A DNA stretch of 64,000 nucleotides from Roseburia_C amylophila (GCF_025567465.1 NZ_JAOQKI010000008.1:62001-126000); one strand, 5' to 3'; shown: positions 33,320 through 43,033, counted from the first letter of the stretch. The notes: generated from the sequence alone by a model not told the origin. Numbers and translations are program-made.

Positions 33320-34207
33320 ATGAAAGAAAAAATAAAAATGATACTGTGTCTGTGTCTGATTATTGCAGGATTACCGATACTTATGACCCTGGTGTTCCAG
33401 GGGGATGAGATATTATTGGATACAGACAGCAATGAAATACAACATAAGAGCAGTCATCCCGATAAAGAAGAGAAGATGGCTGCTCTTGTGTCTATTCTGG
33501 CACGGGATATCCCGGTTACCTATGAAGAAGAAGCGATTCGTGCGCAGGCAGTTATTGTGCGGACCAATTATGAATATGCCCTGTCGCAGGGAAAAGCACC
33601 GGAGACGGGACTGAGTGTTGCAGAGCAGACCAAATTGTTTGGAAATGAAAATTATAATCGATATTATCAGAAATTAGAAAATTGCCTGATAGATACCGAG
33701 GGGGAAGTCTTAACATATCAGGGACAGGAAATTGAGGCTCCCTATTTTGCAGTCAGTGCAGAGAAAACGAGAGGGACAGAGCTTCCTTATCTCAAAAGTG
33801 CCGAATCCATATGGGACATTACATCAGAGGATTTTCTTAAGGTGGAATTCTATGATGCAGGAGAACTGGTGGATACCTGCAATCAGGCATTTCCGGAAGC
33901 AGGACTTACAGCGGAGGATTGGGTGAATACGCTGGTGGTGACAGAGCGGGAAGAAAGCGGATATGTAAAAACCATACAGGTTGGGAACAGTAGTGTCAGC
34001 GGGGAGGAATTCCGCAAGGCATTTTCCCTGAATTCCGCCTGTTTTTATATCAGGGAAATCGATGGCAGGGTACGTATTGTGACCAAAGGTTTAGGACACG
34101 GTTATGGACTTAGCATATATGGAGCAAATGAGATGGCAAAAGAGGGAAAAACTTATCAGGAGATTTTAAGCTATTATTATTCCGGAATTGAAATTACAAA
34201 AAAGTGA
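33320..34207 (+). CDS. spoIID: SpoIID-like stage II sporulation protein
   Basis: Membrane-anchored lytic transglycosylase of 295 residues, used in engulfment during sporulation. A single N-terminal helix (about 8-26) anchors the enzyme outside the membrane. The SpoIID/LytB domain includes EEAIRAQAVIVRTNYEYAL, in which the Glu pair and RAQA are the conserved catalytic region. It ends with the hallmark GLGHGYGLSIYGANEMAKEG, where the family usually has GLSQYGA. The degenerate LytM protein follows 87 bases downstream. Confidence 0.92.
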   Translation: MKEKIKMILCLCLIIAGLPILMTLVFQGDEILLDTDSNEIQHKSSHPDKEEKMAALVSILARDIPVTYEEEAIRAQAVIVRTNYEYALSQGKAPETGLSVAEQTKLFGNENYNRYYQKLENCLIDTEGEVLTYQGQEIEAPYFAVSAEKTRGTELPYLKSAESIWDITSEDFLKVEFYDAGELVDTCNQAFPEAGLTAEDWVNTLVVTEREESGYVKTIQVGNSSVSGEEFRKAFSLNSACFYIREIDGRVRIVTKGLGHGYGLSIYGANEMAKEGKTYQEILSYYYSGIEITKK

Positions 34208-34294
34208 AATATAAAGAAGAATAAAATATAAAAAAGAATAATATATGAAAAAACTGTTCATACTTATAAAAAATAAGATATGGATGGTGAGAAA

Positions 34295-35110
34295 ATGAAA
34301 GGAAGAAGATCATGGATGATTGCCCTGGCTGTCATGGTACTGGTAGCAGGAGCAATGACAGCAGTATATAGTTATTCCCAGAAGGAAGAAAAAAAGCAGC
34401 AGGAAAATGTTGCAGATAAGGATGCAGGAAAAGACAAAGGCAATAAAAAAGAAGATGGAGCTTCGGATGATTTTGTGGCAACGCTTCCAAAGACAGAGGA
34501 AGAAACATCGGAAAAACTGGCAGAGACAGACAGTATCATAAAACCTTCTGATAACGTAGTTGCTTCAAAGGATTCGGATGGACAGGCACAGTCCGACAGC
34601 GGGCAGACGGAAGAAGAAAATGTAACAAATGCAGCGGCTGAGGTAGAAAATGAACCTGAGACAAAGGCGGCAGCAGCCACCACAAAAACACTGCATTTTG
34701 CGGAAGAGGATGGATTAAACTGGCCATTGCAGGGTAATGTAGTCTTAAATTACAGCATGGATCAGACCGTGTATTTTGCAACGCTGGATCAGTATAAATA
34801 TAATCCGGCAGTGATTATTGCCGGAGAAGTAAATGACAGGGTATCCGCAGCCGCAGAAGGAAAGATAACTGATATTTCCAACAGTGCGGTCACAGGATGT
34901 ACCGTGACTATGGATTTAGGAGATGGTTATAGTGCTATTTACGGGCAGCTTAAGGAAGTGCCGTATGAAGTGGGCGACATTGTCGGCAAAGGAAAACTGG
35001 TAGGTTATATTGCGGAACCGACGAAATATTATTCCGTGGAAGGAAGTAATCTTTATTTTGCCTTGCAAAAAGATGGCGAACCGGTAGACCCGGTAAGCTT
35101 CTTTGAGTAA
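34295..35110 (+). CDS. SpoIIQ-like protein with degenerate LytM/M23 domain
   Basis: Secreted or membrane-tethered protein of 271 residues. A helix near 8-26 is followed by a low-complexity acidic linker (about 30-135), then a LytM fold starting LNWPLQGNVVLNYSMDQTVYFATL. The catalytic histidines of M23 peptidases are missing: the usual YxHL motif is YGQL, and the first His/Asp pair is absent. That matches clostridial SpoIIQ paralogues or other structural LytM proteins. ATG at 34295 has GGTGA five bases upstream. Its place after spoIID supports an engulfment role, by inference. Confidence 0.8.
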   Translation: MKGRRSWMIALAVMVLVAGAMTAVYSYSQKEEKKQQENVADKDAGKDKGNKKEDGASDDFVATLPKTEEETSEKLAETDSIIKPSDNVVASKDSDGQAQSDSGQTEEENVTNAAAEVENEPETKAAAATTKTLHFAEEDGLNWPLQGNVVLNYSMDQTVYFATLDQYKYNPAVIIAGEVNDRVSAAAEGKITDISNSAVTGCTVTMDLGDGYSAIYGQLKEVPYEVGDIVGKGKLVGYIAEPTKYYSVEGSNLYFALQKDGEPVDPVSFFE

Positions 35111-35189
35111 AAGAGCCATACTTGAAAAAAGAGCCGCATACCTATATAATAAAAGACATTAAAAAATACGAAAAAGGGTGCGCAAAAAG

Positions 35190-36791
35190 ATGGATTTTAA
35201 TGCTTACAGCAGCGAAGTATTGGAATGGTTAGAGGGTGTCCGGAAGAATCGGGGAACAGATGCCGAAAAAACATTGATGCTATGTAAAAATATAAGAGAT
35301 TATGCCAGAGAGCAGGATGATGAGAAACTGTTAGGCTATGCCTATTATTACAGTGGCGAGACATATTATCTTCTGAATGATGTGGATAAACTGTTTTGCA
35401 ATCTTTCCTGTTCCCTGCCATACCTGGAGCATTCCAGACAGCATGGTTTATTGGCAAGAGCCTATAATATTCTTGCCATTACGTCCATGAATCGTGGAAA
35501 TGCTCCTTTTGCCATGGATTATTATCTGAATGCCAGAATGTATTGTGAAAAATATAAATTATATGATATTGGCATTATTATCAATATTAATATCGGTATG
35601 CTTTATAATAATTTTGGGGAATACCGGCAGGCAGAAAAATATTTAGAGCAGGCATATGATTTATTGCAGAAGAATAAGGAAATACCGGAATATTACAGTT
35701 ATCTTCTGAATATCTATATAGGACTGGGAAACAGCTGCTTTTATCAGGAAGAGTATATGCAGGCACAGGAATATGCACTGCGGGCAAAAGAGGTGTGCAG
35801 TGGACATCTGGAAGAGTTAGAGCAGATTGCCTTTGCCTGCTTTGAAGCAAGACTCTGTAATGCCATGGGAAAGAAAGAAGAATGTGACCGGAATATAGCA
35901 ATTGTGCAGAAGGTATCAGATACCAGAATGCCGATTCTTGATATTTTTGATGATCTTTATGCTTATTGTGAGATGCTGTTAGATACCAGAAAGGAAGAGG
36001 AATTCTGGAAATTAGTAGAACTTTTAGAGAAGATGGCAAGGGAAGCTAAGATTATTTATATGCAGAAGCGGATTCTGACTTTAAAAATCCGTTATTATAA
36101 GCGGCAGGAAAAGAATCGTGAATATCTGCAGGCATGCGGTTTGTTTTTTGAATTGTCCGAGATACTGGAAAAAGAAAATAAATATATCATGACCTGCATC
36201 TTAGATATGCGTTATACATTGGAAGAGACGAACCACAGCAGAAAGAAGATGGAAAAAGAAAACAGGATTCTCTTAGAGCAGTCCCAGACCGATGCACTGA
36301 CCGGAATCCCGAACCGCTATCGGTTAGAACAGCATGCGCAGAAGGTATTCGAACATGCCATAGCAGAGAAAATTCCAGTGGCAGTGGAAATACTGGATAT
36401 CGATTATTTTAAACAATATAATGATAACTATGGGCATCAGAAGGGTGATTTATGTATCTGCCGTGTAGCAAAGGAAATTCAGAAGTTAGCGGAAAAGGAT
36501 GATATTTTCTGTGCACGGTATGGAGGGGATGAATTCATTTTAATTTATGAGGGATATTCCAGAGAAGCCGTAGTCATTCTTACAGAAAAATTAAAGCGAA
36601 GCATCCGTGACCTTAATATGGAGCACGCTTTTTCAGAGGCACAGCGCTATGTATCCATTTCCCAGGGAATCTGTTATGATATACCGGATGCGGACAGAAC
36701 GATGAAGAACTTTTTGCAGAAAGCCGATGATTTACTCTATCAGGTCAAAGAAGAAAACCGGGGAGGAATCTGTATTGGAAGCTGTCGGTAA
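35190..36791 (+). CDS. TPR-GGDEF diguanylate cyclase
   Basis: Cytoplasmic protein of 533 residues. Residues 1-350 form tetratricopeptide-like helical repeats (GYAYYYSGETYYLLND, NMLYNNFGEYRQAEKYLEQA-type). A coiled coil leads to a GGDEF domain: DALTGIPNRYRLE, ILDIDYFKQYNDNYGHQKGD and the active-site ARYGGDEF. An upstream RxxD inhibitory site is not obvious. There are no membrane segments, so the input is probably a protein or peptide bound by the repeats. ATG at 35190 follows AAGGGTGCGC; GTG at 35178 is within it. Confidence 0.9.
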   Translation: MDFNAYSSEVLEWLEGVRKNRGTDAEKTLMLCKNIRDYAREQDDEKLLGYAYYYSGETYYLLNDVDKLFCNLSCSLPYLEHSRQHGLLARAYNILAITSMNRGNAPFAMDYYLNARMYCEKYKLYDIGIIININIGMLYNNFGEYRQAEKYLEQAYDLLQKNKEIPEYYSYLLNIYIGLGNSCFYQEEYMQAQEYALRAKEVCSGHLEELEQIAFACFEARLCNAMGKKEECDRNIAIVQKVSDTRMPILDIFDDLYAYCEMLLDTRKEEEFWKLVELLEKMAREAKIIYMQKRILTLKIRYYKRQEKNREYLQACGLFFELSEILEKENKYIMTCILDMRYTLEETNHSRKKMEKENRILLEQSQTDALTGIPNRYRLEQHAQKVFEHAIAEKIPVAVEILDIDYFKQYNDNYGHQKGDLCICRVAKEIQKLAEKDDIFCARYGGDEFILIYEGYSREAVVILTEKLKRSIRDLNMEHAFSEAQRYVSISQGICYDIPDADRTMKNFLQKADDLLYQVKEENRGGICIGSCR

Positions 36792-36844
36792 ATGGAACAT
36801 ACATAAGAAAACTGCATAAGATAAAATGTAACGGCCAAAAATCC

Positions 36845-36905
36845 GCAATCGATACTTTTTTACCAGTTTATGGAATATGAGTAAGATACTTTTTTGGTCG
36901 ATTGC
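36845..36905 (+). other. Stem-loop with duplicated GATACTTTTTT
   Basis: GCAATCGA (36845-36852) pairs perfectly with TCGATTGC (36898-36905). Between them GATACTTTTTT occurs twice (36851 and 36885). It lies between the GGDEF gene and the GIY-YIG gene and could be a tandem terminator or a regulatory site. Confidence 0.45.
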
Positions 36906-36956
36906 TTTATATAGAGATAAGACTGGGCGGTGCCCGGTCTACATAGGAAGGATTAC

Positions 36957-37226
36957 ATGAAAGAGAAACATAATTACACTTATATGGTGCTCTGCCGGGA
37001 TGGGAGCCTCTATACCGGCTGGACGACTGATATTGACAAGCGGATTGAAGCACATAACAGTGGAAAAGGAGCAAAGTATACCAGAAACCGGGGACCGGTG
37101 GAGCTGCGGTATTTAGAGGAATCCGGGACGAAGGAGGAGGCCATGCAGAAGGAAGCAGCCTATAAAAAGCTGACCAGAAAGCAGAAGGATGCGCTGATTT
37201 TGTCGAAGAAAAATCTGTTGCAGTAA
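36957..37226 (+). CDS. GIY-YIG nuclease superfamily protein (YhbQ/UPF0213-like)
   Basis: Small protein of 89 residues with a single GIY-YIG domain. The signature YTYMVLCRDGSLYTGWTTDIDKR contains the modified GIY (YMV) and YIG (YTG) strands, the Arg is in KRIEAHN, and the Glu is in MQKEAAYKKL. This size and pattern fit the UPF0213/YhbQ group, for which weak DNase activity is reported. ATG at 36957 follows AGGAAGGATTAC. It is probably a single-gene unit. Confidence 0.88.
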   Translation: MKEKHNYTYMVLCRDGSLYTGWTTDIDKRIEAHNSGKGAKYTRNRGPVELRYLEESGTKEEAMQKEAAYKKLTRKQKDALILSKKNLLQ

Positions 37227-37339
37227 ATTGACAAGCAAAAAACAGTCTGTTATGATTAGCCGCGGTGGCTTTTTATAAAGTGACTGGAGAACAGGTTACT
37301 GACAGATGGGAAAAAGTTCCCGCAACAGGAAGGAAAAGA

Positions 37340-38926
37340 ATGAATACAATCAGATTTGATGAATTAGATTTAAATCCGCAGATTTTAAGAGGAATTGCGG
37401 ACATGGGATTTGAAGAGGCAACACCGATTCAGAGTCAGGCAATCCCGGTGGTTTTATCAGGTGTGGACGTTATCGGACAGGCTCAGACCGGAACCGGCAA
37501 GACAGCAGCTTTTGGAATTCCGATTTTACAGAAAGTAGACCCGTCTTTACGGAAAACGCAGGTTTTGATTTTATCTCCCACCAGAGAGCTCGCCATTCAG
37601 GTGGCAGACGAAATCCGTAAGCTGGCAAAATATATGCACGGTGTAAAAGTGCTGCCAGTGTATGGTGGACAGGACATTTCCCGCCAGATTAAAGCCCTAA
37701 AGGGTGGCGTACAGATTATTATCGGAACACCGGGACGATTGCTGGACCATCTTCGCAGAAAAACCATTCGCCCGGATTTTGTCCATACCATCGTCTTGGA
37801 TGAAGCGGATGAAATGTTAAATATGGGATTCCGTGAGGACATAGAAACTGTATTAGAATATATTCCGGGAGAGCATCAGACCGTACTGTTTTCTGCAACC
37901 ATGCCAAAGCCGATTCTTGACATTACAAGAAAATACCAGCATGATGCAGTCAATATCAAGGTTGTAAAAAAGGAACTCACCGTAGCCAACATTGACCAGT
38001 ACTACTATGATGTAAAGCGCAAGGATAAAGTGGATGTCCTTACGAGACTTTTGGATTATTATAATCCGAAGCTTTCATTGGTATTCTGTAATACCAAGAA
38101 AATGGTAGATGAGCTGGCAACGGAATTATCCGGCAGAGGCTATAGTGCAGAGGGACTTCATGGAGATATGAAGCAGTCCCAGAGAGACCGGGTCATGAAT
38201 AATTTCCGGAAAGGAAAGACGGATATTCTTATTGCAACGGATGTGGCAGCAAGAGGAATTGACGTAGATGATGTAGAAGCGGTATTTAATTATGACCTGC
38301 CGCAGGATGATGAATATTATGTACATCGAATCGGAAGAACCGGACGTGCAGGCCGTTGTGGTAAGGCATTTTCTTTTGTAAAAGGCAAGGAAGTCTATAA
38401 ATTAAAAGATATCCAGCGTTACTGCAAGACAAAGATTTTAGCACAGCCGATTCCATCCACTGATGATGTGGCACAGATAAAAGCTGAAAATATTATGGAA
38501 CAGATTGGAACTATCATTGAGGAAGAGAATCTTTCTGATATGATAGAGCTGATTGAGAAGCAGGTAAATGAAGCTGATTATACTGCCATGGATATTGCAG
38601 CAGCTTTCCTCTATCAGGCAATGGGTGCAGGGGAGAGTTCTTCTGAAAAAGAAGAATACGACTTTGCCAATACCGGTGCAGAAGAGGGAATGGTAAGACT
38701 GTTTATCAACATTGGAAAGAAAGACAAGATTAAGCCGGGAGATATTCTTGGCGCCATCGCCGGAGAGTCCGGTATGCCGGGCAGACTGGTGGGAGCCATT
38801 GATATGTTTGATAAATATACCTTTGTGGAAGTACCAAGAGAATATGGAAAAGAAGTCTTAAATGCCATGAAGCATGCGAAGATAAAGGGAAAAGCCGTTA
38901 ATATGGAACCGGCAAACCAGAAATAA
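37340..38926 (+). CDS. DEAD-box RNA helicase, DeaD/CshA-like
   Basis: ATP-dependent RNA helicase of 528 residues. Motifs in order are the Q motif FEEATPIQSQAIP, I AQTGTGKT, Ia PTRELAIQ, Ib TPGRLLDH, II LDEADEMLNMGF, III FSATMP, IV LVFCNTK, V ATDVAARGIDV and VI HRIGRTGRAGR. The C-terminus has a DbpA-type RNA-binding domain, VRLFINIGKKDKIKPGDI, as in DeaD and unlike the Arg/Gly tail of CshA. ATG at 37340 follows AGGAAGGAAAAGA. Helicases of this type assist ribosome assembly and mRNA decay in the cold. Confidence 0.93.
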   Translation: MNTIRFDELDLNPQILRGIADMGFEEATPIQSQAIPVVLSGVDVIGQAQTGTGKTAAFGIPILQKVDPSLRKTQVLILSPTRELAIQVADEIRKLAKYMHGVKVLPVYGGQDISRQIKALKGGVQIIIGTPGRLLDHLRRKTIRPDFVHTIVLDEADEMLNMGFREDIETVLEYIPGEHQTVLFSATMPKPILDITRKYQHDAVNIKVVKKELTVANIDQYYYDVKRKDKVDVLTRLLDYYNPKLSLVFCNTKKMVDELATELSGRGYSAEGLHGDMKQSQRDRVMNNFRKGKTDILIATDVAARGIDVDDVEAVFNYDLPQDDEYYVHRIGRTGRAGRCGKAFSFVKGKEVYKLKDIQRYCKTKILAQPIPSTDDVAQIKAENIMEQIGTIIEEENLSDMIELIEKQVNEADYTAMDIAAAFLYQAMGAGESSSEKEEYDFANTGAEEGMVRLFINIGKKDKIKPGDILGAIAGESGMPGRLVGAIDMFDKYTFVEVPREYGKEVLNAMKHAKIKGKAVNMEPANQK

Positions 38927-38931
38927 ACAAA

Positions 38932-38966
38932 AAAAGAGGGACACGATTTACGTGTCCCTCGCAGTT
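38932..38966. terminator. Terminator after the helicase gene
   Basis: GAGGGACACG pairs with CGTGTCCCTC around a five-base loop, with GCAGTTTTT after it and AAAAAA before it. It can serve both convergent genes. Confidence 0.85.
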
Positions 38967-38967
38967 T

Positions 38968-39927
38968 TTATACCCGTGAAAACATTTTCTTAAGAAGGGG
39001 GTTCAAAGGCTGTATATGGGAAGGGTTCAGACCGTTGATGTCAATGGTATAAGAGCCGTTAATCTGTCGTCCCAGACCAAATCCTAAGAGAACCGTCTTG
39101 TCAATCTGATACATATCCCCGTAGTTATACTGATTATAAATATCGTCAAGGGAAAACAGTTCATAGGTCGCACCGTTATTTTCCGGCATGGAAAATACCA
39201 CGGTTTTCACACCGGTCTGTGGATTTACATAAATATCAACAACCTTGAACAACCGCAGGGATGCAGATACCACATCGGCTTTCTGGCGTTTCTCCTTTGG
39301 AATAAAGAGGTAGCGGAACAGGATAATGCCGCCGAAGATACCAAAGATAGCCAGGAAGAACATTTGAAATTTATGCATAATAGTACCCATTACGATACCA
39401 TCAAGACCAAAGAGCAGAAGTCCGCTTCCAATCATGACGCCCTGCACCTGGTCATTTTCCAGATTCATCGGAATCAGAAGCAGAACAAATCCCAGCAGAA
39501 GAAATGCTGTAAAAAGCCAGACATCGCCTTTGTCACTGAGAGGAATATAGGACTTCGTCAACCAGTCATATTTGACAAGCACATAATCACCGGGGTCACT
39601 GTTATTGTAGAAAATCGGAATCTTTTCGCCTTCCATCGGAACATCCTCTTCCGTAAAGACCTCATCGGTAACCGGAGTATAAACCGTTCCGTTCACGTTA
39701 TAGGTTAAAAAAGCCGAGTAGTGGTAATAAACATTATCATCGCTGTCCTCATGTTTGTATTCCTTCAGAGAGAGAACCTGTGCAGACCAGGTGGTGTAGT
39801 TCTTATACTTTGCCCCATAAGTAAAACGATGAACCACTCCAAGATACAGGGCTCCTGCAGTTAAGACCGCCATAATGGCAGCAATAATGTAGATGGTACT
39901 CTTTTTCACATATCTTTTTACAATCAT
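38968..39927 (-). CDS. DUF3592-like membrane protein
   Basis: Membrane protein of 319 residues. A first helix near 11-30 is followed by an external domain (YTTWSAQVLSLKEYKHEDSD through VPMEGEKIPIFYNNSDPGDY) typical of DUF3592-like proteins. Three closely packed helices near 138-215 follow, then a cytoplasmic C-terminal domain of about 100 residues. The DPGDY segment is the usual family landmark. It is monocistronic. The function is unknown. Confidence 0.7.
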   Translation of the reverse strand: MIVKRYVKKSTIYIIAAIMAVLTAGALYLGVVHRFTYGAKYKNYTTWSAQVLSLKEYKHEDSDDNVYYHYSAFLTYNVNGTVYTPVTDEVFTEEDVPMEGEKIPIFYNNSDPGDYVLVKYDWLTKSYIPLSDKGDVWLFTAFLLLGFVLLLIPMNLENDQVQGVMIGSGLLLFGLDGIVMGTIMHKFQMFFLAIFGIFGGIILFRYLFIPKEKRQKADVVSASLRLFKVVDIYVNPQTGVKTVVFSMPENNGATYELFSLDDIYNQYNYGDMYQIDKTVLLGFGLGRQINGSYTIDINGLNPSHIQPLNPLLKKMFSRV

Positions 39928-39952
39928 AAACCTTCTCCTTCGTATATCATTG

Positions 39953-40490
39953 ATTTACAAAATTTTTTATTTTATCCCGTTTATCGATACCTAACTTTTC
40001 CAGAATTCCTGATTGGTCCAGTTCCGGCATGCCAGCATTGCAATGGAAAACTCCAATGGAGACAGGAGATCCGTCACTGTTTTTTGCATCTTAGGATTGT
40101 GGATTTTCATCCAGCTACGACTAAATGAGATTATCTCGCCTGCCAACTGCTTATAAATCTCTGGTTCTTTTTTTCGGACACAGACCTCCAATAATCCCTG
40201 TAACAGCCCATGATACTCAATAAATGGCTCCCAAAATCTATCCGGTCTGGCCATTTCCCATGCAGAATTTACTGAGTGTATGGCTTCTTTTTGTTCTTTC
40301 AGATTAATCTGACACATTGCCTGCACACAGTTCAGATATATTATGGGTATGGGATATGTCGTATCCGCCATCAAAAAAGCTCCCTGGACAAGCCCCTTTG
40401 CCCGGGCATATTCCTGCCTTAAATAAGTTTCATGTGCCAGAAGGCTGATTGCAAACAATCTCTGTCCGATAATATCATCGTATCCCCGTT
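39953..40490 (-). pseudogene. Remnant of a LuxR-family (MalT-type) regulator
   Basis: The open part (40458 to 39991) resembles the helical repeat domain of large LuxR regulators and ends with KTVTDLLSPLEFSIAML-ACRNWTNQE, the beginning of a LuxR helix-turn-helix. The recognition helices are deleted. One base off frame, the sequence resumes as ILEKLGIDKRDKIKNFVNQ and a stop near 39953, the usual end of such proteins. The N-terminus is also gone: the frame closes at a TGA near 40490. The 290 bases upstream show only the shared terminator. Confidence 0.7.
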
Positions 40491-40701
40491 CCTTTCAATG
40501 AAAAATTTTCCTATCCAAATTTTTGATTGCTTTAATGATTCCGGATATATTTAAGTATATCACAAGTGGGGCATATAGCACATCTTTTCTTCCTGACACC
40601 ACAATCATGCACACTACAATCCCAGTACTCCTTTTTTGATAACATGACCATCATTTTCTGGTAATACAATGGTTCCATATTGGAGCATTTTTGACGGAAT
40701 G

Positions 40702-40767
40702 AAAGATGCTCTCTATATAACGTTTCCTGTAAAATGATACAGTTTGTTACATAGAGAGCATTTTTAT
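40702..40767. terminator. Terminator of the GLUG surface-protein gene
   Basis: ATGCTCTCTAT(A)TAAC pairs with GTTACATAGAGAGCAT, enclosing an inner CTGTA/TACAG hairpin. T-rich sequence follows in both directions. Confidence 0.7.
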
Positions 40768-40781
40768 GGGGTAATATTTAT

Positions 40782-42893
40782 TTACAAATGTTTCTTTTTA
40801 CGATAATAAACGGTACCAGCAATAATAATTTCTGAAACAATCAGCCATGCCGCCCATACCAAAGGATTATTATAATCCCCTGTTTTCGGAGACTTATCCG
40901 TAGTCTGCTTTTTATTAGTTTGAGTTGCAGGCTGGGTATTTGAGGCTGTAGCCGTTTCCTGATTTTTATTGTCTGGATTCTGGTTTACGCTTGCCTGGAT
41001 GGTAAACGTAGTACTTGCAGAACCATCTGTCCACAACATTTCCAGGTTATGTGTTCCGGCAGTCAGTGTATTCAGGTAAGAGGATTTCAAAGTAACAATG
41101 GTTGAACCGGACTTCACATCATAATTATCTTTTCCAATCTGAACACCATCTACTTTGATTCCGGCAAATTTAGAGAACTCTGCATCCACCCGGATGGTAA
41201 GGCTGTTGCCACTCTGCAGTACATAGCTGCTTTCAGTTCCTTCTATAATTTTATAAGAAGTTTTGGTTTCTTCAGTTCCGGTTTTTACCGGCGGGATTTC
41301 GACTGCAGTTTTAGCATAATTACAAACTGTACACTGCTCATGCTTAGAACCTTTTTCCGTAGACGTAGCTTCCTTGTCGATTACCCAGGTAAAGCTATGT
41401 CCGGATTGATTTATTTTTTCACCACATTCACAGGTATTCCAATGATTATCCGCATCGGAATGCCATCCGGTACGGTCTGCTGTATGCTCTGCTGTTTTTG
41501 CGATTACAACATCCAAAGCAGTAATCATATTTGCTCCATTTGCATCACTGAAATAACCACCGCAGTTTGCACAGACCCAATATTGTATATTTCCCTCTGT
41601 CAGATGGGTTGCTTCTTTTCTGTCAACCTTAGACAGTGTATGTCCGCCAAGATAACTGCCGCAGATATTTGAGAGCAGGGAGTTTGTATCTGCTGCCTTA
41701 ATCTGGTTGGAACCAGGTGTTCCACTATCCGCACCTACATCATTGAGTGAAGGGTTCTTCTTTTTATCAAAAGCGCAGCCAGCAGTGGTGCCATTATTAT
41801 CATATCCAATGAATCCACCCGGTGCAATTGTTGGATGAGAACCTGTTACAGTACCTGCAGCATTACAGTTCTGAATATTTCCTTCGGTATTTGTACCGGA
41901 AAAGCCACCGGTTTTCGGCTCCCAGCCTGCCACCGTACTCTTTACATTACCATAGGAAACACTGTTACGAATCTTTCCTTTTTCCAGGTATCCGACAAAA
42001 CCACCGGTATTCCAGTTATTTGCCTCAACATTGCCATAAGATGCACAATGCTCTATTTCCACACTGGCGTCGGACTCAAATACACATCCGGCAAACCCGC
42101 CGGTTGACCATCCTCCGGATACGCTGCCTTTGGCGGTACAGTTTTTGTAGGAGCCCTGGAAAACATTTCCGATGAATCCACCACTGATACACCTTCCTGT
42201 CACAGTAACATCCGCGGAACAATCCGAAACATGGGCACGGCTTGCATCACCAATCAGCCCTCCGGCATACATCTTGGAGTCTACCTGTCCGGTTCCCTGA
42301 CAGTTTTCTACTCCAACAAAGGTAGCTCTGGAACCACCCATCGTTGTAAGCGAACCTACCAGCACTCCGGCACCGTAAATATCCGGACTGGCATTTGCAT
42401 CCGTGGAATTTCCGGCATAGATGGTAGCATTTTTAATACAGAAATTTTTCAGTACTGTTTCATCAGATACAGCTACTACGACACCAAACAAGCCGGCACA
42501 GACGTTATTTCCCCGTTCATCCACATATAAGCCTGTAATGACCTGATTATTTCCATCGAAATATCCTGAAAAAGCTTTGGAACTTGCATTTCCATAACCG
42601 ATAGGAATCCATCTCTTTCCGCTCAAATCAATTGGAGCGGTCAACTTAAAATATTCCCCCAAATGTGTTTGCTCAGGTACTCCAGAATTTACTTCTGATG
42701 CCAGCTTTGCAAGCTGTCCTGCCGTAGCAATCTGATATGGATCATCCTTTGTACCGCTGCCGCCAGCAAAGTCAGTTGCTGTAAAATCTGTCCATTTCTC
42801 TGTTGTAACATCTGCCCGGGAAGTTATCGGTGTCAGTGTAAACAACATACAGACTACCAAAACCAAACCTAGTAACTTTTTTCTTTTTCCCAT
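40782..42893 (-). CDS. GLUG-repeat cell-surface protein with sortase-type tail
   Basis: Secreted protein of 703 residues. The signal peptide is MGKRKKLLGLVLVVCMLFTL with cleavage near SRAD. Residues ~55-390 form a beta-solenoid of GLUG-type repeats, each about 30 residues with patterns such as GGFIGNVFQGSYKNCTAKGS and GGFVGYLEKGKIRNSVSYGN. Two Cys-rich modules (YWVCANCGGYFSD, NTCECGEKINQSGH) and an Ig-like domain (SYVLQSGNSLTIRVDAEFS) follow. The tail is a sorting signal: SPKTG, then a hydrophobic helix and RKKKHL. SPKTG departs from LPxTG at the first position. It is probably an adhesin or glycan-binding protein. Confidence 0.88.
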   Translation of the reverse strand: MGKRKKLLGLVLVVCMLFTLTPITSRADVTTEKWTDFTATDFAGGSGTKDDPYQIATAGQLAKLASEVNSGVPEQTHLGEYFKLTAPIDLSGKRWIPIGYGNASSKAFSGYFDGNNQVITGLYVDERGNNVCAGLFGVVVAVSDETVLKNFCIKNATIYAGNSTDANASPDIYGAGVLVGSLTTMGGSRATFVGVENCQGTGQVDSKMYAGGLIGDASRAHVSDCSADVTVTGRCISGGFIGNVFQGSYKNCTAKGSVSGGWSTGGFAGCVFESDASVEIEHCASYGNVEANNWNTGGFVGYLEKGKIRNSVSYGNVKSTVAGWEPKTGGFSGTNTEGNIQNCNAAGTVTGSHPTIAPGGFIGYDNNGTTAGCAFDKKKNPSLNDVGADSGTPGSNQIKAADTNSLLSNICGSYLGGHTLSKVDRKEATHLTEGNIQYWVCANCGGYFSDANGANMITALDVVIAKTAEHTADRTGWHSDADNHWNTCECGEKINQSGHSFTWVIDKEATSTEKGSKHEQCTVCNYAKTAVEIPPVKTGTEETKTSYKIIEGTESSYVLQSGNSLTIRVDAEFSKFAGIKVDGVQIGKDNYDVKSGSTIVTLKSSYLNTLTAGTHNLEMLWTDGSASTTFTIQASVNQNPDNKNQETATASNTQPATQTNKKQTTDKSPKTGDYNNPLVWAAWLIVSEIIIAGTVYYRKKKHL

Positions 42894-43033
42894 AATTCGT
42901 CCTTTCCCTTTAATGATTTTTAGTAAGATTCAAACCGACAAAATCAAGGTTTACGATTTTATTTTACCAATTTCATTTTCCTTTGGACATGCCCGTTTTG
43001 ACAGAAAAAAGTGCCTGTTTTATTGTATTTAAT

